Counted from the first letter of the stretch, positions 9,668 to 22,790 are shown. The stretch is DNA of 64,000 bases from Deinandra increscens subsp. villosa (GCA_039602395.1 JBCNJP010000010.1:35242590-35306589), one strand, 5' to 3'. Program-made: numbers and translations. The notes: generated by a model not told the origin, from the sequence alone.

Positions 9668-12600
9668 ATGTCGGAATTTCATGCGTTTGCTACAATGCAA
9701 AGTGCGATGCAAACCATGTTGAATTTTGATAATGAAATTGGAACAAGTCAGAAAGTTCCCAAATTGTTGAAGCTAGAAGATTATCAAAATTGGAAAAAAC
9801 GATTTTCTGCATACATCAGCACAAATGATATTGATTTATGGATTCCCATTCGAAAGTTGTATGAAATACCAACTGAAGAAGGAGATTATAAGGAACTTCA
9901 AGATTTTGATGCTGCTGAAAGGAAAAGTTATGAGCTTGAAAAGAAAGTTTATGGTTATCTTACCATGGCTTTACCTACCGAACTGTTACATCAATTCAGC
10001 ACTTGTAAGAAATCAAAGCAATTGTGGGATGCTCTTTCAGCAAGATGTGAGGGTAATGATGATTACAAGAAGAGTCGGAAGAAAGTGTTGAACAAAGAAT
10101 TTGATAACTTTCAAAATTATGAAAATGAGAACATTACTGCTCTCGTTTCACGGTTTTCACATCTAATTAGTGAATTAAAGATAGATGGTATTGAGAAATC
10201 TGATGCTGATTTGAAGGAAAAGATTATGGAAGCTTTACTTGAAAAGTGGGAGAATTATGTTTTGCTGCTCACTCATGATAAGGATTATCCTATAATGACG
10301 TTTCACGAGCTTACTGGAAAACTTCATGCTCGAGAAATGGAAATGTTAAACTCAAAGAAGTCAATTGCTACTTTGCAAAATCCTGAATTGTATCATGGTG
10401 AAAATAAAGCAAGCATGAATGCTAAAGCTAAACCAAGTCTGAATTCTGCCCCAAGTACAGCTTTCTTGACTGGAATTTCTGATAATTCTGATAACAAGTC
10501 TTCATGGGGTTGTAGCTTTACAATTCCAAATTTTTCAAGTCAGAATGCTTTTTCTGCTGAATCAACAGATGATTGTGCTAAAATGATTTCTACATTGATT
10601 TCCTCATCTTTTGGGTTGATTATCAAGAATGTTGGTGATGCAAAGTTAACTAGCGATGATCTTGATGCACTTGATGATGATCAATTAACTGAAATGGATA
10701 TATCTTGGCAATATGCTATGTTATGTCAAAGATCGAAGAGGTTCTTTAAGAAACATGGAAGAAATCTTCCTGGTGATAAATTGGGTTTTGAGAAGTCTAA
10801 GTTAAAATGTTATAAATGTTCGCAGCTTGGATATTTTGCCAAAGATTGTCAACAGGCACATGCAAGCAAGCCTAGTTTTACTCAATCACCCAAGCCTGGT
10901 TTTACTCAACCATCTACTAGTAACACAAGCAAGACAACAGCTTTGACAGCTCAACATGATGGTGTTTATGATTGGGGTCAACATTTTGGATATGATACAT
11001 CCGCATTAATTGTCACACATGAACAAGATGACTTTTATTATGATTCGAGTTCATATGATGCTCTTGAGAATGAGAAATTTGAGTCTAAAATTGAAGCCTT
11101 GATGAAAGAAAAAGAATTGTTGATTGAAAAAGTCAAAAGAGTTACTGTTGACTTAAAACTGATTAGTTCGGAGTTGGGAATTTCTAAGGAAAATGAGAAG
11201 GAATTGGGTGTGAAGAACGAATGTCTGTTTAATGAGACAAAATTGCTGGATGAAGTTTTAGAAATTTCTAAACAAGATAAAAGGGATGTTGAAGCTGCAA
11301 AAGCTAAGATCTGTGATGAAAGGGATGAGTTGGTGAAAGAAGTCAAGAAATGGAAGGATGAAGCGGAGGATACTGCTTCTGATTTCACGAATTTGTTTGA
11401 TAAATACAAAGTTAAGCTTGATCTGCTTACAAAGAATGTTGAAGAATCAACTGCTAAGATTTAAGCATATCAAGTTGACATGGAAAAGTTGTTGGATGAG
11501 AAGCGGGAGTTGGTTCGCGTAAATAAAGTTCAAGCAGCAAATTTGGAGATTCAAAAGAGAAATGAAGATAAATTGAAGAAAGAATTGTTCGAAGGATTAG
11601 ATAATCTTCGCCTGCAAAAATTTCAAACTCACAAGGTTGCGAAGCGATTGATTGCTAAAGAAAAAGAATTTGCTGAGGCTCAACAGAAAATTTATGATCT
11701 AAAAATTCAAGTTCTGGATGCTAATCGATTGCTTAACAATGTTTCAAATTCTCAAGTCTTCACAAGCTTCTTAGCTAACGATGAAAATTTTGAGAAAATG
11801 TTTGATAAGACTGCATCACCCCTGCTCATATCAAAGAAGCTTTCAAAGAAGTGAAGGAACAAGTTGACGAATTTGATTATTCAAAGGTTTCATCATCTAC
11901 TGTTGAGGATGCGAAAGTTATGACGAAAAAGAAGAACAGAAAGAATAAGAAAAAGAAGGAAAAGAAATCTGAGGTTTCTCCTGCTCCAAAATTTGTATCT
12001 GGTTCATCTTCTGCTGATAATGAGAAGTCGGCTACTTCAAATGACAAGCTTAAGTCACAATCTGGATTTGATTAACATATCTTTTATGATCAGAAGAATG
12101 TGACTGAAGTGAAAGCTGAATTTTCTCGTTTAGCGAAGAATGGACATTTTACATCTGAGGAGAAGATTTCTGGAAAGCATGTGGGATTGGGTTTTCACGG
12201 GATGAAAGACAAAGCTGAGAAGGTTCCGGCATCATCATCTCAAGATTTGAAGAAATTAAAGATGAAACAAGTGAAGAAGGAAGTTTTTCAAGATGACAAA
12301 GTTCAACATGAGGGGTTCTATAAACTCAAGGGTTCGGATCAATTATTTTCTAACAAAGAATTTCCACTTCATTGTGTTGAAGCTCAGAAGATTGCTGAAG
12401 TATTTGTGAAAGCTAACATTTCTTCTGAAAGCTCTCAATCTCGAAGTCCTACATCCAAATGGGTACATGATCACAGACATCAGGTATATGATTCTCATTC
12501 TGATTATGTTCGAGATATTCATGTGTGTTCTTCGCAGGTATATCGAAGGTGGGACAAAATGAAGCGAATCTGTTATATTTGCCGCCGACCAGGGCATATG

Positions 12601-12924
12601 GCAAAGGATTGTCCACGACCTGTTGATTTGCCCCAAAGGTTTCATAAGAAACCAGTGTTTGGTAAATCTGCCCCAACAAAGTTTTTTGATGAACAAGGCA
12701 GAGTTTTTGATGAAGCCGAACCTTCATACTTTCATAAACCAAAACGTTTTGTTCCAATGTTTCACAAGGTTCAACATGTAGGTTCATCATCACAGTCCCC
12801 TGTGACAACTTCATCGAAAGCTGAATTACCTAAATCACAACAATGGAAACCTAAGGTGGTTTCTAAGCAAAACCAGGACACTGATCGACCAGAAGCGATT
12901 CGCTTCGGGTCATTTTTGGACTAA
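9668..12924 (+). pseudogene. Long Copia-type Gag polyprotein of element D
   Basis: Starts at ATG 9668 (MSEFHAFATMQ), chosen because E1 starts at the same motif. About 1,080 residues in line. Residues 1-260 are the UBN2-like capsid region (LPTELLHQF, LWDALSARCEGND, EKIMEALLEKWENY). At about residue 380 there is a zinc knuckle CYKCSQLGYFAKDC in which Tyr replaces the metal-binding His. Next come a coiled coil (about 11,050-11,750), a Lys-rich tract (11,920-11,970), and a canonical second knuckle CYICRRPGHMAKDC (12,571-12,612). Breaks: TAA at 11462, a frameshift near 11,820 and TAA at 12073; reading otherwise continues. The layout matches two-knuckle Gags I recall from Asteraceae Copia elements, but no pol follows the last stop. 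Confidence 0.85.
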
Positions 12925-14606
12925 TTAGTTTGACCAGTGTGTAGGTACTTCTAGAAGACCTATCGATGACTGCAAAGTTGTTGATGGCGGAGTATTCTGC
13001 TTAACTTAAATATCATGATAATTTTTTCTAACCTGCAAATTTTCTGACTTCTAAATCTGCAAACTATCCGTGTTGATTGATCGCTTTTCTTTTATTACAA
13101 TTTTTTCTCAAAAAGCCAACGATAGAGTTTTGTTTTTGTGTAAAATGAAAATCCAAAAATTGAGTTTTCATTTTAAGGGGGAGAATTGTAAGTAAGGGGG
13201 AGTAATTGAGAAAATGCATGTTTTGGGGAGAAGGTGAATACATGCCAAATATATAATGAAGGAAAGTGAATACATGCACAATATATAAAATTATGAGGAT
13301 CATTGGGAAATGATGGTACATTGGCTTACGTATCTGACTCATGGATAGAGTAGATGAAAGATCTATAAGATCATTGTGTGATATGCTTGGTAGTCTCGGC
13401 AAATCAGAAAGTATTCAGATGTGATATACACTAAATACTAATGCTTGACCATGTGGATAACATCCTGATGCATATTTCATGACACAAAAAGAAAAATAAG
13501 TGTGAAATTCAAAATGAGAAGTCATTGTGTATACATGTGTTCTTTTTGCAAAGATTTAAACTTGTTTGATTTTCTTTATTTTGTCAAATGATCGGACTTT
13601 CTCTGCGTATCGAAAGATCGACCTGATTGTTGTTCGTTTGATGTTCTGCTTTATTTTCTTTGGTGTTTCGTATAACTCATCGGACTTTCTTCGCGTGTAC
13701 GGGAGTACCGACCTGATTTTTGTTGGGTTATACAATTTCAACTTGTTTTAGTTTCTTATTTTTTTTTAAATCTGAGGCCTTATCTGCGTATCGAAAGATC
13801 GACCTTAAGGTAGAGGATTTAACGTTCTTACTTCTTTTTGCATGGAACACAGTTGACAATATCATGAGAATACTATGCATTGTGAAAAATCACAAGTGCT
13901 ATCACACAAAAGGAAAAAGAAAGAAAAACTGAAAATGTCTGATTATGTCTGATAGTATGGGATACACTGGTCAAAGCAAATCTAATCAATACCTTAACAT
14001 ATCCAGATGTTATGAGTATGATTCTGTCTGAGTTTATGTTGGACAAATTATACCAGCAATCAGCATGACTTATGTGTTTCGATTAATTAAAATTGAAGTG
14101 CAGTTCAGTGCGTTATGATCAATATGATCCCATATAGTGATCTTTCTTATACAAAAAATAGTGTTTGATTCTGTATTGCAATTTTATTTTATTTCAAGAA
14201 AAATACAAAAAGATTTTTGGTGTGTTTTAGCTTAAATTTTCTAAAAGTCAAAAAGATTTTGTTTCTGCTTTATTTTCGATCTGAACAACACGTGATACAA
14301 AATTCGTTTTTCAAATCATATCTTGGAGTCTCGAAGAGACGTTTTGTGCCAAGATTATTTAAATATGTGAGCAGGTTGCTATGTGCAAGATATCACGACT
14401 TCAAGTCTTCTAAAGATGTTGATGAAAGACCAGAGATACACTAAAATGTCATAAGGTATTCAAGATCAAGCTACGATCGAGTTGAGGAGGAGTTTGGTTG
14501 AAGATTCATTTCATTGAACGAATGGATTCTATACTTGAGGGGGAGCTTGGTTAAAGATACAAATTTGATGATGTTGAAGAGATACTGCACACGACGAGGG
14601 GGAGTT
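12925..14606 (+). other. Conserved non-coding 3' module of element D
   Basis: About 1.7 kb between Gag and the 3' LTR with no long ORF. Long blocks are nearly identical in element F and in a minus-strand relic at 15,500-16,880: 13,290-13,490, 13,540-13,830 and 14,180-14,420. The middle block holds three imperfect copies of a roughly 45-base word (tcggactttct-cgcgta-cgaaag-tcgacctg) at about 13,590, 13,680 and 13,770. Conservation by eye exceeds that of the Gag coding region. It ends in the PPT. Confidence 0.7.
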
Positions 14607-14956
14607 TGTTGATACCTGATATGTGCGCCATGTGAAATATCAAGCAATGTACAAGATCAAGTCAAAGTATACTTGGCCGAGCCTAGTCCGAACCTGGAGT
14701 TCGGACTGGCCGAACCTCGGGTTCGGACAGGGATCGACCAGCTGGGTATAAATAGTTGTTTGGTCTTTGTAATAGTTAGTTCTGAGCGTGAGAGATTTCT
14801 GCTAAGTGTGTGTTTCTGAGAGTGTTCTCTGTGTCTGTATTCTGAGTGTTTCACTGATTGTAATTGTTCATTGTGATAAATAAAACAATCGGTTAATTAC
14901 GTTTCGATTTTCGAATAGCTAGATCGAGTAGACGATCCGATGCTCACGCATTTTCA
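14607..14956 (+). repeat. 3' LTR of element D
   Basis: A 350-bp partner of 8805-9145. It keeps the hairpin GTCCGAAC-ctgga-GTTCGGAC and a TATAAATA box at 14747-14754. The main differences are a cluster beside the TATA box and an 8-9-bp insertion near 14,915. Confidence 0.9.
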
Positions 14957-14961
14957 AAAAA

Positions 14962-15500
14962 CCCTCGGATCGTTTTTCGAACAGTAAACCCATTAAAAGT
15001 GACCAAAAACGTAATCTAAAACCACTAGTGTACTCGAAATCAAGTATCCTACCTAAATCCGGTCTCAAACTTCATAAACAAGCAGTTAATCAAAAGTTTA
15101 AAAATTTGGGCAGCAGTTCGGTAGGAGTTCAGAGTAAAAGAGAAATAGTGATCTCCGAACCTTGAGTTTGGCTATTTATAGCCTGTGGAGTTCGGAGGTC
15201 CGAAATCCTTCCGAACTCCACGTTCGGTCTCAATCCTTGTCCGAACTCTACCTTCGGCCTGTCCGATACGTGTCTGAATTCTTACTTCAGCCCATCCGAA
15301 ACATGTCCGATCTTCGACTTCGGACCCTCCGAACTCCAGGTTCGGATGTCCGAACTTCAGGTTTGGACATTTCCAAAAAATAATTTTCAAATTTAACCCT
15401 TGAATTTAATGAATCTCAAAATTGAACCCCAAAAGTTTAAAGTTTTGACAATATGCATCAAACTTCGTTCAATTCGATGATGAACTTTTTGAATTCAAAT
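14962..15500 (-). other. LTR/leader-like relic with TTCGGA palindromes
   Basis: In minus sense it holds TCCGAAC/GTTCGGA words (15,180-15,370) and a ctataaatag TATA-like box (about 15,172-15,181), the layout of a Copia U3. I could not define LTR ends, a PBS or duplications. It may be the upstream part of element B, displaced by insertion of D, or a separate fragment. Confidence 0.4.
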
Positions 15501-16880
15501 CCATTTGGTTGTATCCGGCAAAAATTTTGATTTTTCACTATCGGTTGATCGAAAAGAAAACAGAAACAAAATCTTTTTGATTTTTATAAAATTTTCAAAC
15601 ACACCGAAAATCTTATTGGATTTTTTACAAAATTATGCTAAAACACACCTAAAATCTTTTTGAGATTTTTTCAGATATTCAAAACAATTAACCAAACAGA
15701 AATGAAATAACAGAATTAAAAACTAATATAACTTAAATTTTTGCGAGAAAGATCTAGACGCGAGATCATATCAGCAAATGTGCATCAGACACACTTCAAT
15801 TTCAATTTTAATCAGCATGCAAGTCAAGTTGGCAGCAAATATAACTTTTCAGTTTATTTCAGTTTAGGCAGATCAATTTTTATAGCTTTCTGATATGTTA
15901 AGATATGATATAGCATGCATTGATAATATGATAGCCCACACAATCTGAAATACTGGTACTCTGGCTTATTCTATTTTTGTATTTTTCATAGAATTTTGAT
16001 TTCCACTAAGATTTATCGTCCATGGTGTTTCATGTAAAAACAAAGTAGAACCCTAAACAAACAACAATCAGGTCGGCTGGTAGGCACGCTGAGAAAGTCC
16101 GATTGTTTAGGAAAATAAGAAATAGAAAATAAAGCAGAAGTTGTATAACCCAACAACAATCAGGTCGGTGCTCCCGCACACGCAGAGAAGGTCCGATGAG
16201 TTATACGAAACACCAAAGAAAATAAAGCAGAGCGTCAAACGAATACCAATCAGGTCAATCTTTCGATACGCAGAGAAAGGCCGATCGTTTGACAAAACAA
16301 AGAAAATCAAACAAGTTGAAATCTCTGCAAAATGAATGCATGCATACACCAGAACATCTCCTATTCTATTTTTGCTATTTTCGTTTTTTATTTTCCAAAA
16401 TTACACAGCAATTATCTTGATGTGCCTCACAATAATCAAGCAGAAATTTTATGTTTATATCATACTAGCATATATCAGATTTGCCTTCACGCATTCAACT
16501 AACCAAACAAGTACCTACAGCCTTTATTTTTACTTTATCCATGGTTGATAACACACGCTGATTTAATATCATTTCTCGATTGGTCGGGTCAATTTCTCAA
16601 TTTTTGATTTTTCAATTTTTTACGCTTTTTTGCATTTTTCAATTATTTTTAATACTTTTTGCATTTTTCATTTTTTTTTATATTTTCTGATTTTCTCCCC
16701 CAAAAATACAAAACTCTATTTTTGAAATTTGTAATAAGAAAAGAAAGACACGCAACGAAAAATAAAACAAAAGCAAAAATTGATCAACCAAAAGCTACTA
16801 AACAGGTAATTTTTATATGCCGTTGATCTGCAAAAGATAACGAAAGCGGGTTTTGTGTTTGGCATTCTGGTACGTAGTCA
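15500..16880 (-). other. Relic of the D/F-type 3' module, minus strand
   Basis: Reverse complement of the non-coding 3' module of elements D and F. The repeated word recurs at about 16,255-16,285, 16,150-16,195 and 16,070-16,110. The ggtgtgttttagc block lies at about 15,600-15,660. A tttttgggggaga tract (16,697-16,709) matches the Gag-proximal part of the module in D. The Gag part is absent: the relic meets the element C leader near 16,880. Confidence 0.6.
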
Positions 16881-17065
16881 ACGAAATCTGGTACGTCCAT
16901 TCCAAATTGGTCCGCATGACCAAAATGGTACGTGACTTGGTACGTCGACTAGGTTTCTGGTAAAAGTTCAATGTTCAAGCGTTTTGATTTGAATTATAGT
17001 CAATCGACAGTGTTTTTGATTATTCAATACAAATTTAACTTGACATGTTTTTATGAATTTTCAGA
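16880..17065 (+). other. Leader of element C with TGGTACG repeats
   Basis: About 185 bases in which tggtacgt recurs five times (for example 16,870-16,960). The same word is found in this element's own 3' LTR (22,940-22,960). No PBS or 5' LTR precedes it, so the 5' end of element C is lost. Confidence 0.5.
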
Positions 17066-20000
17066 ATGGCTGTTGAATTACCATCGAACGAGGAACACAA
17101 TATATGTGCGCATCTCGGTGCAACTGCAAGATGGAGACCTCATTCTGGAGAAATATTTAATTTTATATGAAGATCCAGAATTTACTATGCTGCCACACAT
17201 GAATTTACATCGTATAAAGACATTTTGAATATCTTCTTGAATGAAGCTCAAGTTGATTGTTCGGTTGCTCCACCTGTGATAAGATCAAGATTTCATGACA
17301 CAGACATTGTCATTTCCGAGGAAGATATTCATCGTGTTCTACAGTTCAATGACAATGCTGATTATCCTGTTGAGTTTGATGAACCTGATTTGGTTGGTTT
17401 GCTCAGAAGAATCAAATATGATGGCAATATTTCTAACAAATAGTTTGTCAAAGCAAATATGTCTCCTCCATACAAATACTTGATGCATGTGATTATTCGA
17501 TGCTTTGGAAACAGATTGAGAGGCCTGAAGAGTCTGATATGAGAGTTCTTTCATTCTTTACTGCCTTGGTCATGAACAGGAACTTTAATTTTTCTGGATG
17601 GGTTTTTGCTTATATGAAAGAAAATATCAATGTGAAGTGAAAGAAGAGTATAATGTATCTGAGGTTTGTGCAGATGATCTTTGATAGCAAGTATCCTCAA
17701 CTTCCAAAGAATGCAAATTCAGTTATGGTATTGAAGTACATGAATGAGGTGGTTGTCGGCAAGATACCGGTTTATCAAAAGAGGAAAGGTGCAAATGTTC
17801 CACCACCAGTTAAACATTTGATTGGTCACCTTGCTAAGCCAAACTATGTTGCTCCTGAAAATGGTGCACCTCGTCATGATGATAGTTCCAATGATGAATT
17901 AGAGTATGATAGACGTGGATATCCGGTTGAAGATGATGAAAATACCGATGAAGATGAACTAGCCAATCAAGATCCAAATGTGCAACAAACTGTAGTGCAA
18001 GAACCTGTGCAACAACAAAATCCAGATCAGAATGTTCAAGACCCTGTCATTGAAAATGTACGAGTTGAGCCTGAAGCTATTAATGTTTAGGATGATGAGA
18101 TGATACATGATGCTGATGTTTCTGATAGCGATGATGATGCGAGTGGGTCTGATACTGAGTCAGATTCTGTTAACAACACATTGCTTATTTGCAGTCAACA
18201 AATCAAGATACTTCAATGTATGAAAACAGATCAAAACAGTCTGAAGATAGGGATTCTGGTGATGATCCTTCTTATACTGCTGCTTTGGAGGAATCTGTTA
18301 GAAAGACTGTGACTACAGATAAAGGAAAAGCCCCGATGATATTTATTGGCAAGCGAGTGAAGCATATGACTCGGCCAAAGATGTTGGTGAAACAGGGCTC
18401 GTTCCTTGCTGATGCAAGAAAATCTGTTAGCAGTCCACCTAGTAAGAAGCAAAAAGTTGCTAAACAGTCTTCAGTTCTAAATCAACCAACCACAACCACT
18501 GCTGGTGTTCAAATTTCCGATGTTCCACCAGTTAGAAAGATAAATTATCAGAAATTCTTCAAGTTCTACTTCTACAACTTCCACTACTACTCCTGCTTCT
18601 TCATCGATTACTGTTTTTGATATGAAGCTTGGCTTGCATAATTCTAGGCTTGATGCCTTAGAGTCTACTAATTGTCAACAAGCAAATGAAATTCAGGGAT
18701 TGAAACACACTGTCAAAGAGTTGATAACTCGTGATCGAGAAAAGGATCATGAGATTACCCGATTACAACATGTGACATCCGAGAATTCCAAGGTTAACTT
18801 CCGTTAGACAATCTCCGTTAGTTACGTTATAAGTGTTAACTTAGTAACTAATGCTTAACTTGGCCGAATACGTCCACGACCTTTGGTTGATCACCGAACC
18901 CGTCCATATGTGTTATGTGTTTATTTATTGTTATTATGTGCAACGTGTTAAATTAATTAATTTTGTAAATTGGCCCTTTTGGTTTCCAGCGAAACTATCG
19001 GGCGAAACTGTAGATTCGCTCGGTAGCCGGCTAAGCTGTTTGATTTACATGTGTTCAGAGCCAGTTTCGCTTGGCCAGCGAAACTGCCAGCGAAACTAGC
19101 TCCTGATATAAAGACCATAAAACCCTAATTACTCCCCATTTGCATAAACCACACAAAACACACACACACACTCCATCTCTTCTCCTGTGAAATCTGGTCA
19201 GCTGAGAAACACCACGAGCCGTCGTGATCTCAACCTCGAGACATCACCCATTCGGATCCTAGATCAAACCGTGAGTCTCCAAAACCATTTTCATGCATAT
19301 TCTATGTGTTTCCTTAAAAAGCATGCTTAAACCTCCATGTAATCGTTTGATCTTCTGATATGAAGCTTAGGAATGCTAGATCTATCATAAAGTCTGCAAC
19401 TTTACGTGTAAAATCATTCCATAATGAAGATTCATGCTAGTTAGGTCATTTTGTGCTCTAAAATGTGTTTTGGTGATTTGATGATGAAAATCCATGTTTA
19501 AGGTGTTAAATCTTACTGTTTAATGTTGGTAAATGTTTATACATGCTAAATAATGAATTATTTGAAGTATGGAAGCTGTTAGAAAGATTTTCAGTCAAAA
19601 TTTATGGGTTTTTAGCGACTAGCGAAACTGGGCATTCTTTAGGCGAAACTGTAGTTTCGCAGACCCTTAGAATATTCATTCAGCGACACTATGTAGCGAA
19701 ACTATAGTGTCGCCTGTGTATTGCTTGAACGAACTACCGAGCGAAACAACCATAGACCTTGTCCCTGAACGAAAGTTCAAACCAGTTTCGAGCGAAGCTA
19801 GGCTAGCGAAACTGTGTCATCAGTTTCGAGCGAAACTAGCTAGCGAAACTGTGTCATCGGGTATTCCCTAGCGAAAATGCTGCCCGTGCACACAGCGAAA
19901 CTGTGTAGCGAAACTAGGTAGCGAAACTATAGCGAAACTGTATAGCGAAACTGTGCCAAGACCAAAACCCAGACTTGTACAACTTATTTGAATGTTATGC

Positions 20001-22790
20001 CACGACTTACATGATTATGCAATAATGAAACATGCCTTGATTTCTGAATTATGTGAACCCTCGTTTTATGATCAACCATCGGTGTCGTGTGTCGATATGT
20101 CGTGTCATAGTTCCAACGTGCTATGTTATGGGCCATAGTGACGTTAAGTTAAAGATTAGACACACAACTAATACTTAAGACCTAAACGTGTTCTTAGGTC
20201 TTCGATAAGCAAACAATACTTGGATTACTTAGCAAGTGTAGCAGTGCAACCAAAGGTGAGTGTCACTAACCCATTTACCGTGAGCCCGTTTGGGTCACAC
20301 TGAATAACTTAATGAAAAACAATGCTGACAACCTTATGAGTGCTATGCACCTCTCTGATGAACTTGAAAACTTAGGAGTGCTTGGCACCCACTTGATGAA
20401 CTTGAAGTGTTTTATGGGAGACACTTGTGAAATACTTAAACAACTATTTCTAAAACGAAACTGAAAATGTTTTCGGGATTCATGAGAACCCAAGGTAAAC
20501 CGTTTTAATATGGCTAGTGTAGGTTAAAGTCTAACCACATGATATCACATGATTTCTAAGGATTGCCTTATAACTGAAAAAGTCCTCAACCAAATTGTAC
20601 CATTAATTGTAAAGCGAGGGGATGTTGGGTAGATCTACTAGAGTTTGACAAACTCCGCCTCGTGACACTGGAGGTGCACGGAGGTACAATATCAGCCTAT
20701 CTGACCGTGATCCCGAGAGGACACGGGGGAGGCAAAGCCGCGATGACGTATGTCCGCAAAACAAAAGAGATGATGGCGATGCCACTACAATACTTATTAG
20801 TCAGCTTTGGTACAAACTTCCTTAGTGCATGGAACAACGGATTAGCTACCCGCGATATCGGTTGAGCACTTTAACTATACAAAACTAGTACATACCCGAT
20901 AACGTATGTTACGGACATTACTTTTACTAAACCACAATACTATGATTTTGGATATCACTAAGCATTGCTTTTCACAAATAAATATTTCATAAGTATACGT
21001 TGACACGATTATGATTATGAGACTGGGCCACTGCATGACAAGCCCACCATGAACTCACCAACCGTTAGGTTGACACTTGCGTGGTTTAAACTTTTGCAGA
21101 TCGCTGAGGAGTATCCGGAGCGGGTTGGCATGGCACATGAAGACATTTACTTTTGTTCAAACTTAATTGGGAATTTAAAACAATGAATTTGTAAAGCACG
21201 TGGTTAGTGCTAAGACAATATTTTCCGCTGCGTATTTTGAGACTTTATTTTATGAAATATATTTGGACTTACTCTGATTCGTTTAGTAATTGTAACTAAT
21301 GGTTGTGGTCCTGGTTTGCTCGCACCCCTTAACGGTATAAACTCCGTTAGTGGTTATTTGGGGGTGTGACACAACAGCTTTCTCTGTCTCTGGGTGAGCA
21401 GTTAAACCGTTTGCTCAAAGCTTTACCTGCTCAGGGGGAGATGAGGCCAAAACTAGATGATGCTTGTAGAGAAGATGATGATGCCTCCAGGTACTTAAAT
21501 GATACTGATGATCCTGAAGGAGGTGTTGGTGTAGATGGTTCCAGTGTTGCTGGTGCTGCTGGTACTTCAGCCGGAACATCTGCTGCTGGTGGCTTTGCAT
21601 CCCAGGGTGAGAATATACAAAGGGATGAATATGATGTGAACCCGATTAAAAGAGTAGTTATTAAAGAAGGGGAGTTTATCCATCAATATTCAAAAGAGCA
21701 TCTGGCTGCAATATATGCTCTTAATGTCGAAGATGTGGATAAAGTTCATGTCACCGAGCCTTACAAAGAAAACGATTCGGGTGACGATGTTGAGTATGAA
21801 GAGGAACATGTTGATGTTGAAGATGTTACTGCCGAAGAATATCCACATGATCCAAAGGTTTATGGTAACTTAACTAATAATGATTATTCTGGAGGTTTCA
21901 ATTTCTTTGGTAAAGATAATGATGAAGAGATTGAGAAATAGTTGAAGAAGAAGGAATCAGACAAACCGACTAAAACTACTGAATCTGACAGTTTTTCAGA
22001 GGAACAAGAAAAGAGAAGGTTGTTTGATGAATGGATGAAAGAACAAAGAGCTAAAAAGATACCCTTGGTGAAACCTATAAAGACTGTGGATCAGAAGAAG
22101 TTCTTTGAAAAAAGAGGTGATGCTGTGGGAAAAATTATCAGTTGGATGTACGATTCACAGCTTAAGTGCTATGGTATTAAGAAGGAGTTCAGAATTATCT
22201 ATTTGAAGAAAACCATTTATCAAGAAGGAGTGCTATGATACATTGCCAGTCTGTGATGTGAGAGAGCTGACAAGAAAACCATTTATCAATTATGGTGAAA
22301 ATGTCTTAGCTGGATTCTTCAAAAACAAACTACATGAAGAATGTCAAGGTCGATTCAGATTTATAACTACACAAAGGCCTAAATATACAGATCATCCGAC
22401 AGGGATTCATCCAAAAACTGGAAAAGCTGTAGTGGTGTTGAAGTGCAAAAGGCCAATTCAGTTAAAGAAAATACCTTTAAAGAAGCTCGAGCAAGATTCA
22501 TAAAAACTTTGAGATGGTCGTATTATGATGAACGAACCGGAGAAGCAGTGATTGTTATTAAAGAAGAGAACAAGGTGGTTAGGATCTTTGATCCTATGTG
22601 GTTGATTAATCTACTTGAAGCAGACATTAACAAGCTCTATCACAACAAGATACTGTATCAGGCTGAGGATGCTGAACAAGCCTTGCAATTTCAAAGAGTG
22701 ATCAGAGTTTGTTATGCATTTGGAATTCACGCTGGCAACAATCAAAACAGGTTTTGGAAGAAGACTAAATCAAAAGCTTATAAAGACTAG
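17066..22790 (+). pseudogene. Large non-Gag LTR-element ORF, copy C (broken)
   Basis: Starts at ATG 17066 (MAVELPSNEEHNICAHL) and is collinear with copies A and B. Parts: the ISEEDIHRVLQFND motif (17,310-17,352); a conserved PPPVKHLIGHLAKPNYVAP block (near 17,810); an acidic Gln-rich stretch; a basic segment (18,300-18,480); a coiled coil (18,640-18,770); a solo LTR; an acidic Gly/Ala linker; then the C-terminal block with VCDVRELTRKPF, TGEAVIVIKEENKVVRIFDPM, MWLINL and LYHNKILY. It is broken by several stops and frameshifts (for example 17170, 17443, 18090, 21939-21941, around 22,235). The stop at 22790 is about 10 bases before the PPT and 20 before the 3' LTR. No known enzymatic motif. It could be an accessory or structural element protein. 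Confidence 0.7.
18771..21371 (+). repeat. 2.6-kb gypsy-like solo LTR inside copy C
   Basis: TGTGACATCC...GGGGTGTGACA flanked by the perfect duplication caaca (18766-18770, 21372-21376). Size and ends fit a long-LTR Ty3/gypsy element such as the Tekay or Retand groups. Removing it restores continuity of copy C inside its coiled coil. It contains more than a dozen agcgaaact words (19,000-19,950), some paired as palindromes. A shorter relative is at 52,981. Its open frames are not genes. The strand is not certain. Confidence 0.9.

Larger units (their letters stand above)
8805..14956 (+). mobile_element. Element D: gag-only Copia-like LTR retrotransposon
   Basis: A 6,152-bp element with LTRs at both ends (341 and 350 bp), PBS after the 5' LTR, PPT gagggggag (14596-14604) before the 3' LTR, and a 5-bp flank AAAAA on both sides (8800-8804, 14957-14961). 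It encodes a long Gag and then about 1.7 kb without coding potential. No protease, integrase, RT or RNase H is present, so it must use enzymes supplied in trans. The LTRs differ by roughly 5% by eye plus one 8-9-bp indel, so it is not very recent. Confidence 0.9.

Noticed and set aside
13556..13751. Overlapping small ORFs on both strands in the 3' module
   Set aside because: Not conserved in length or frame in elements F and the minus relic, whereas the DNA itself is conserved.
20603..20865. Short ORFs on both strands in a block shared by the two solo LTRs (near 53,450)
   Set aside because: Conserved because both are copies of one LTR; frames carry different stops in the two copies and no known motif.
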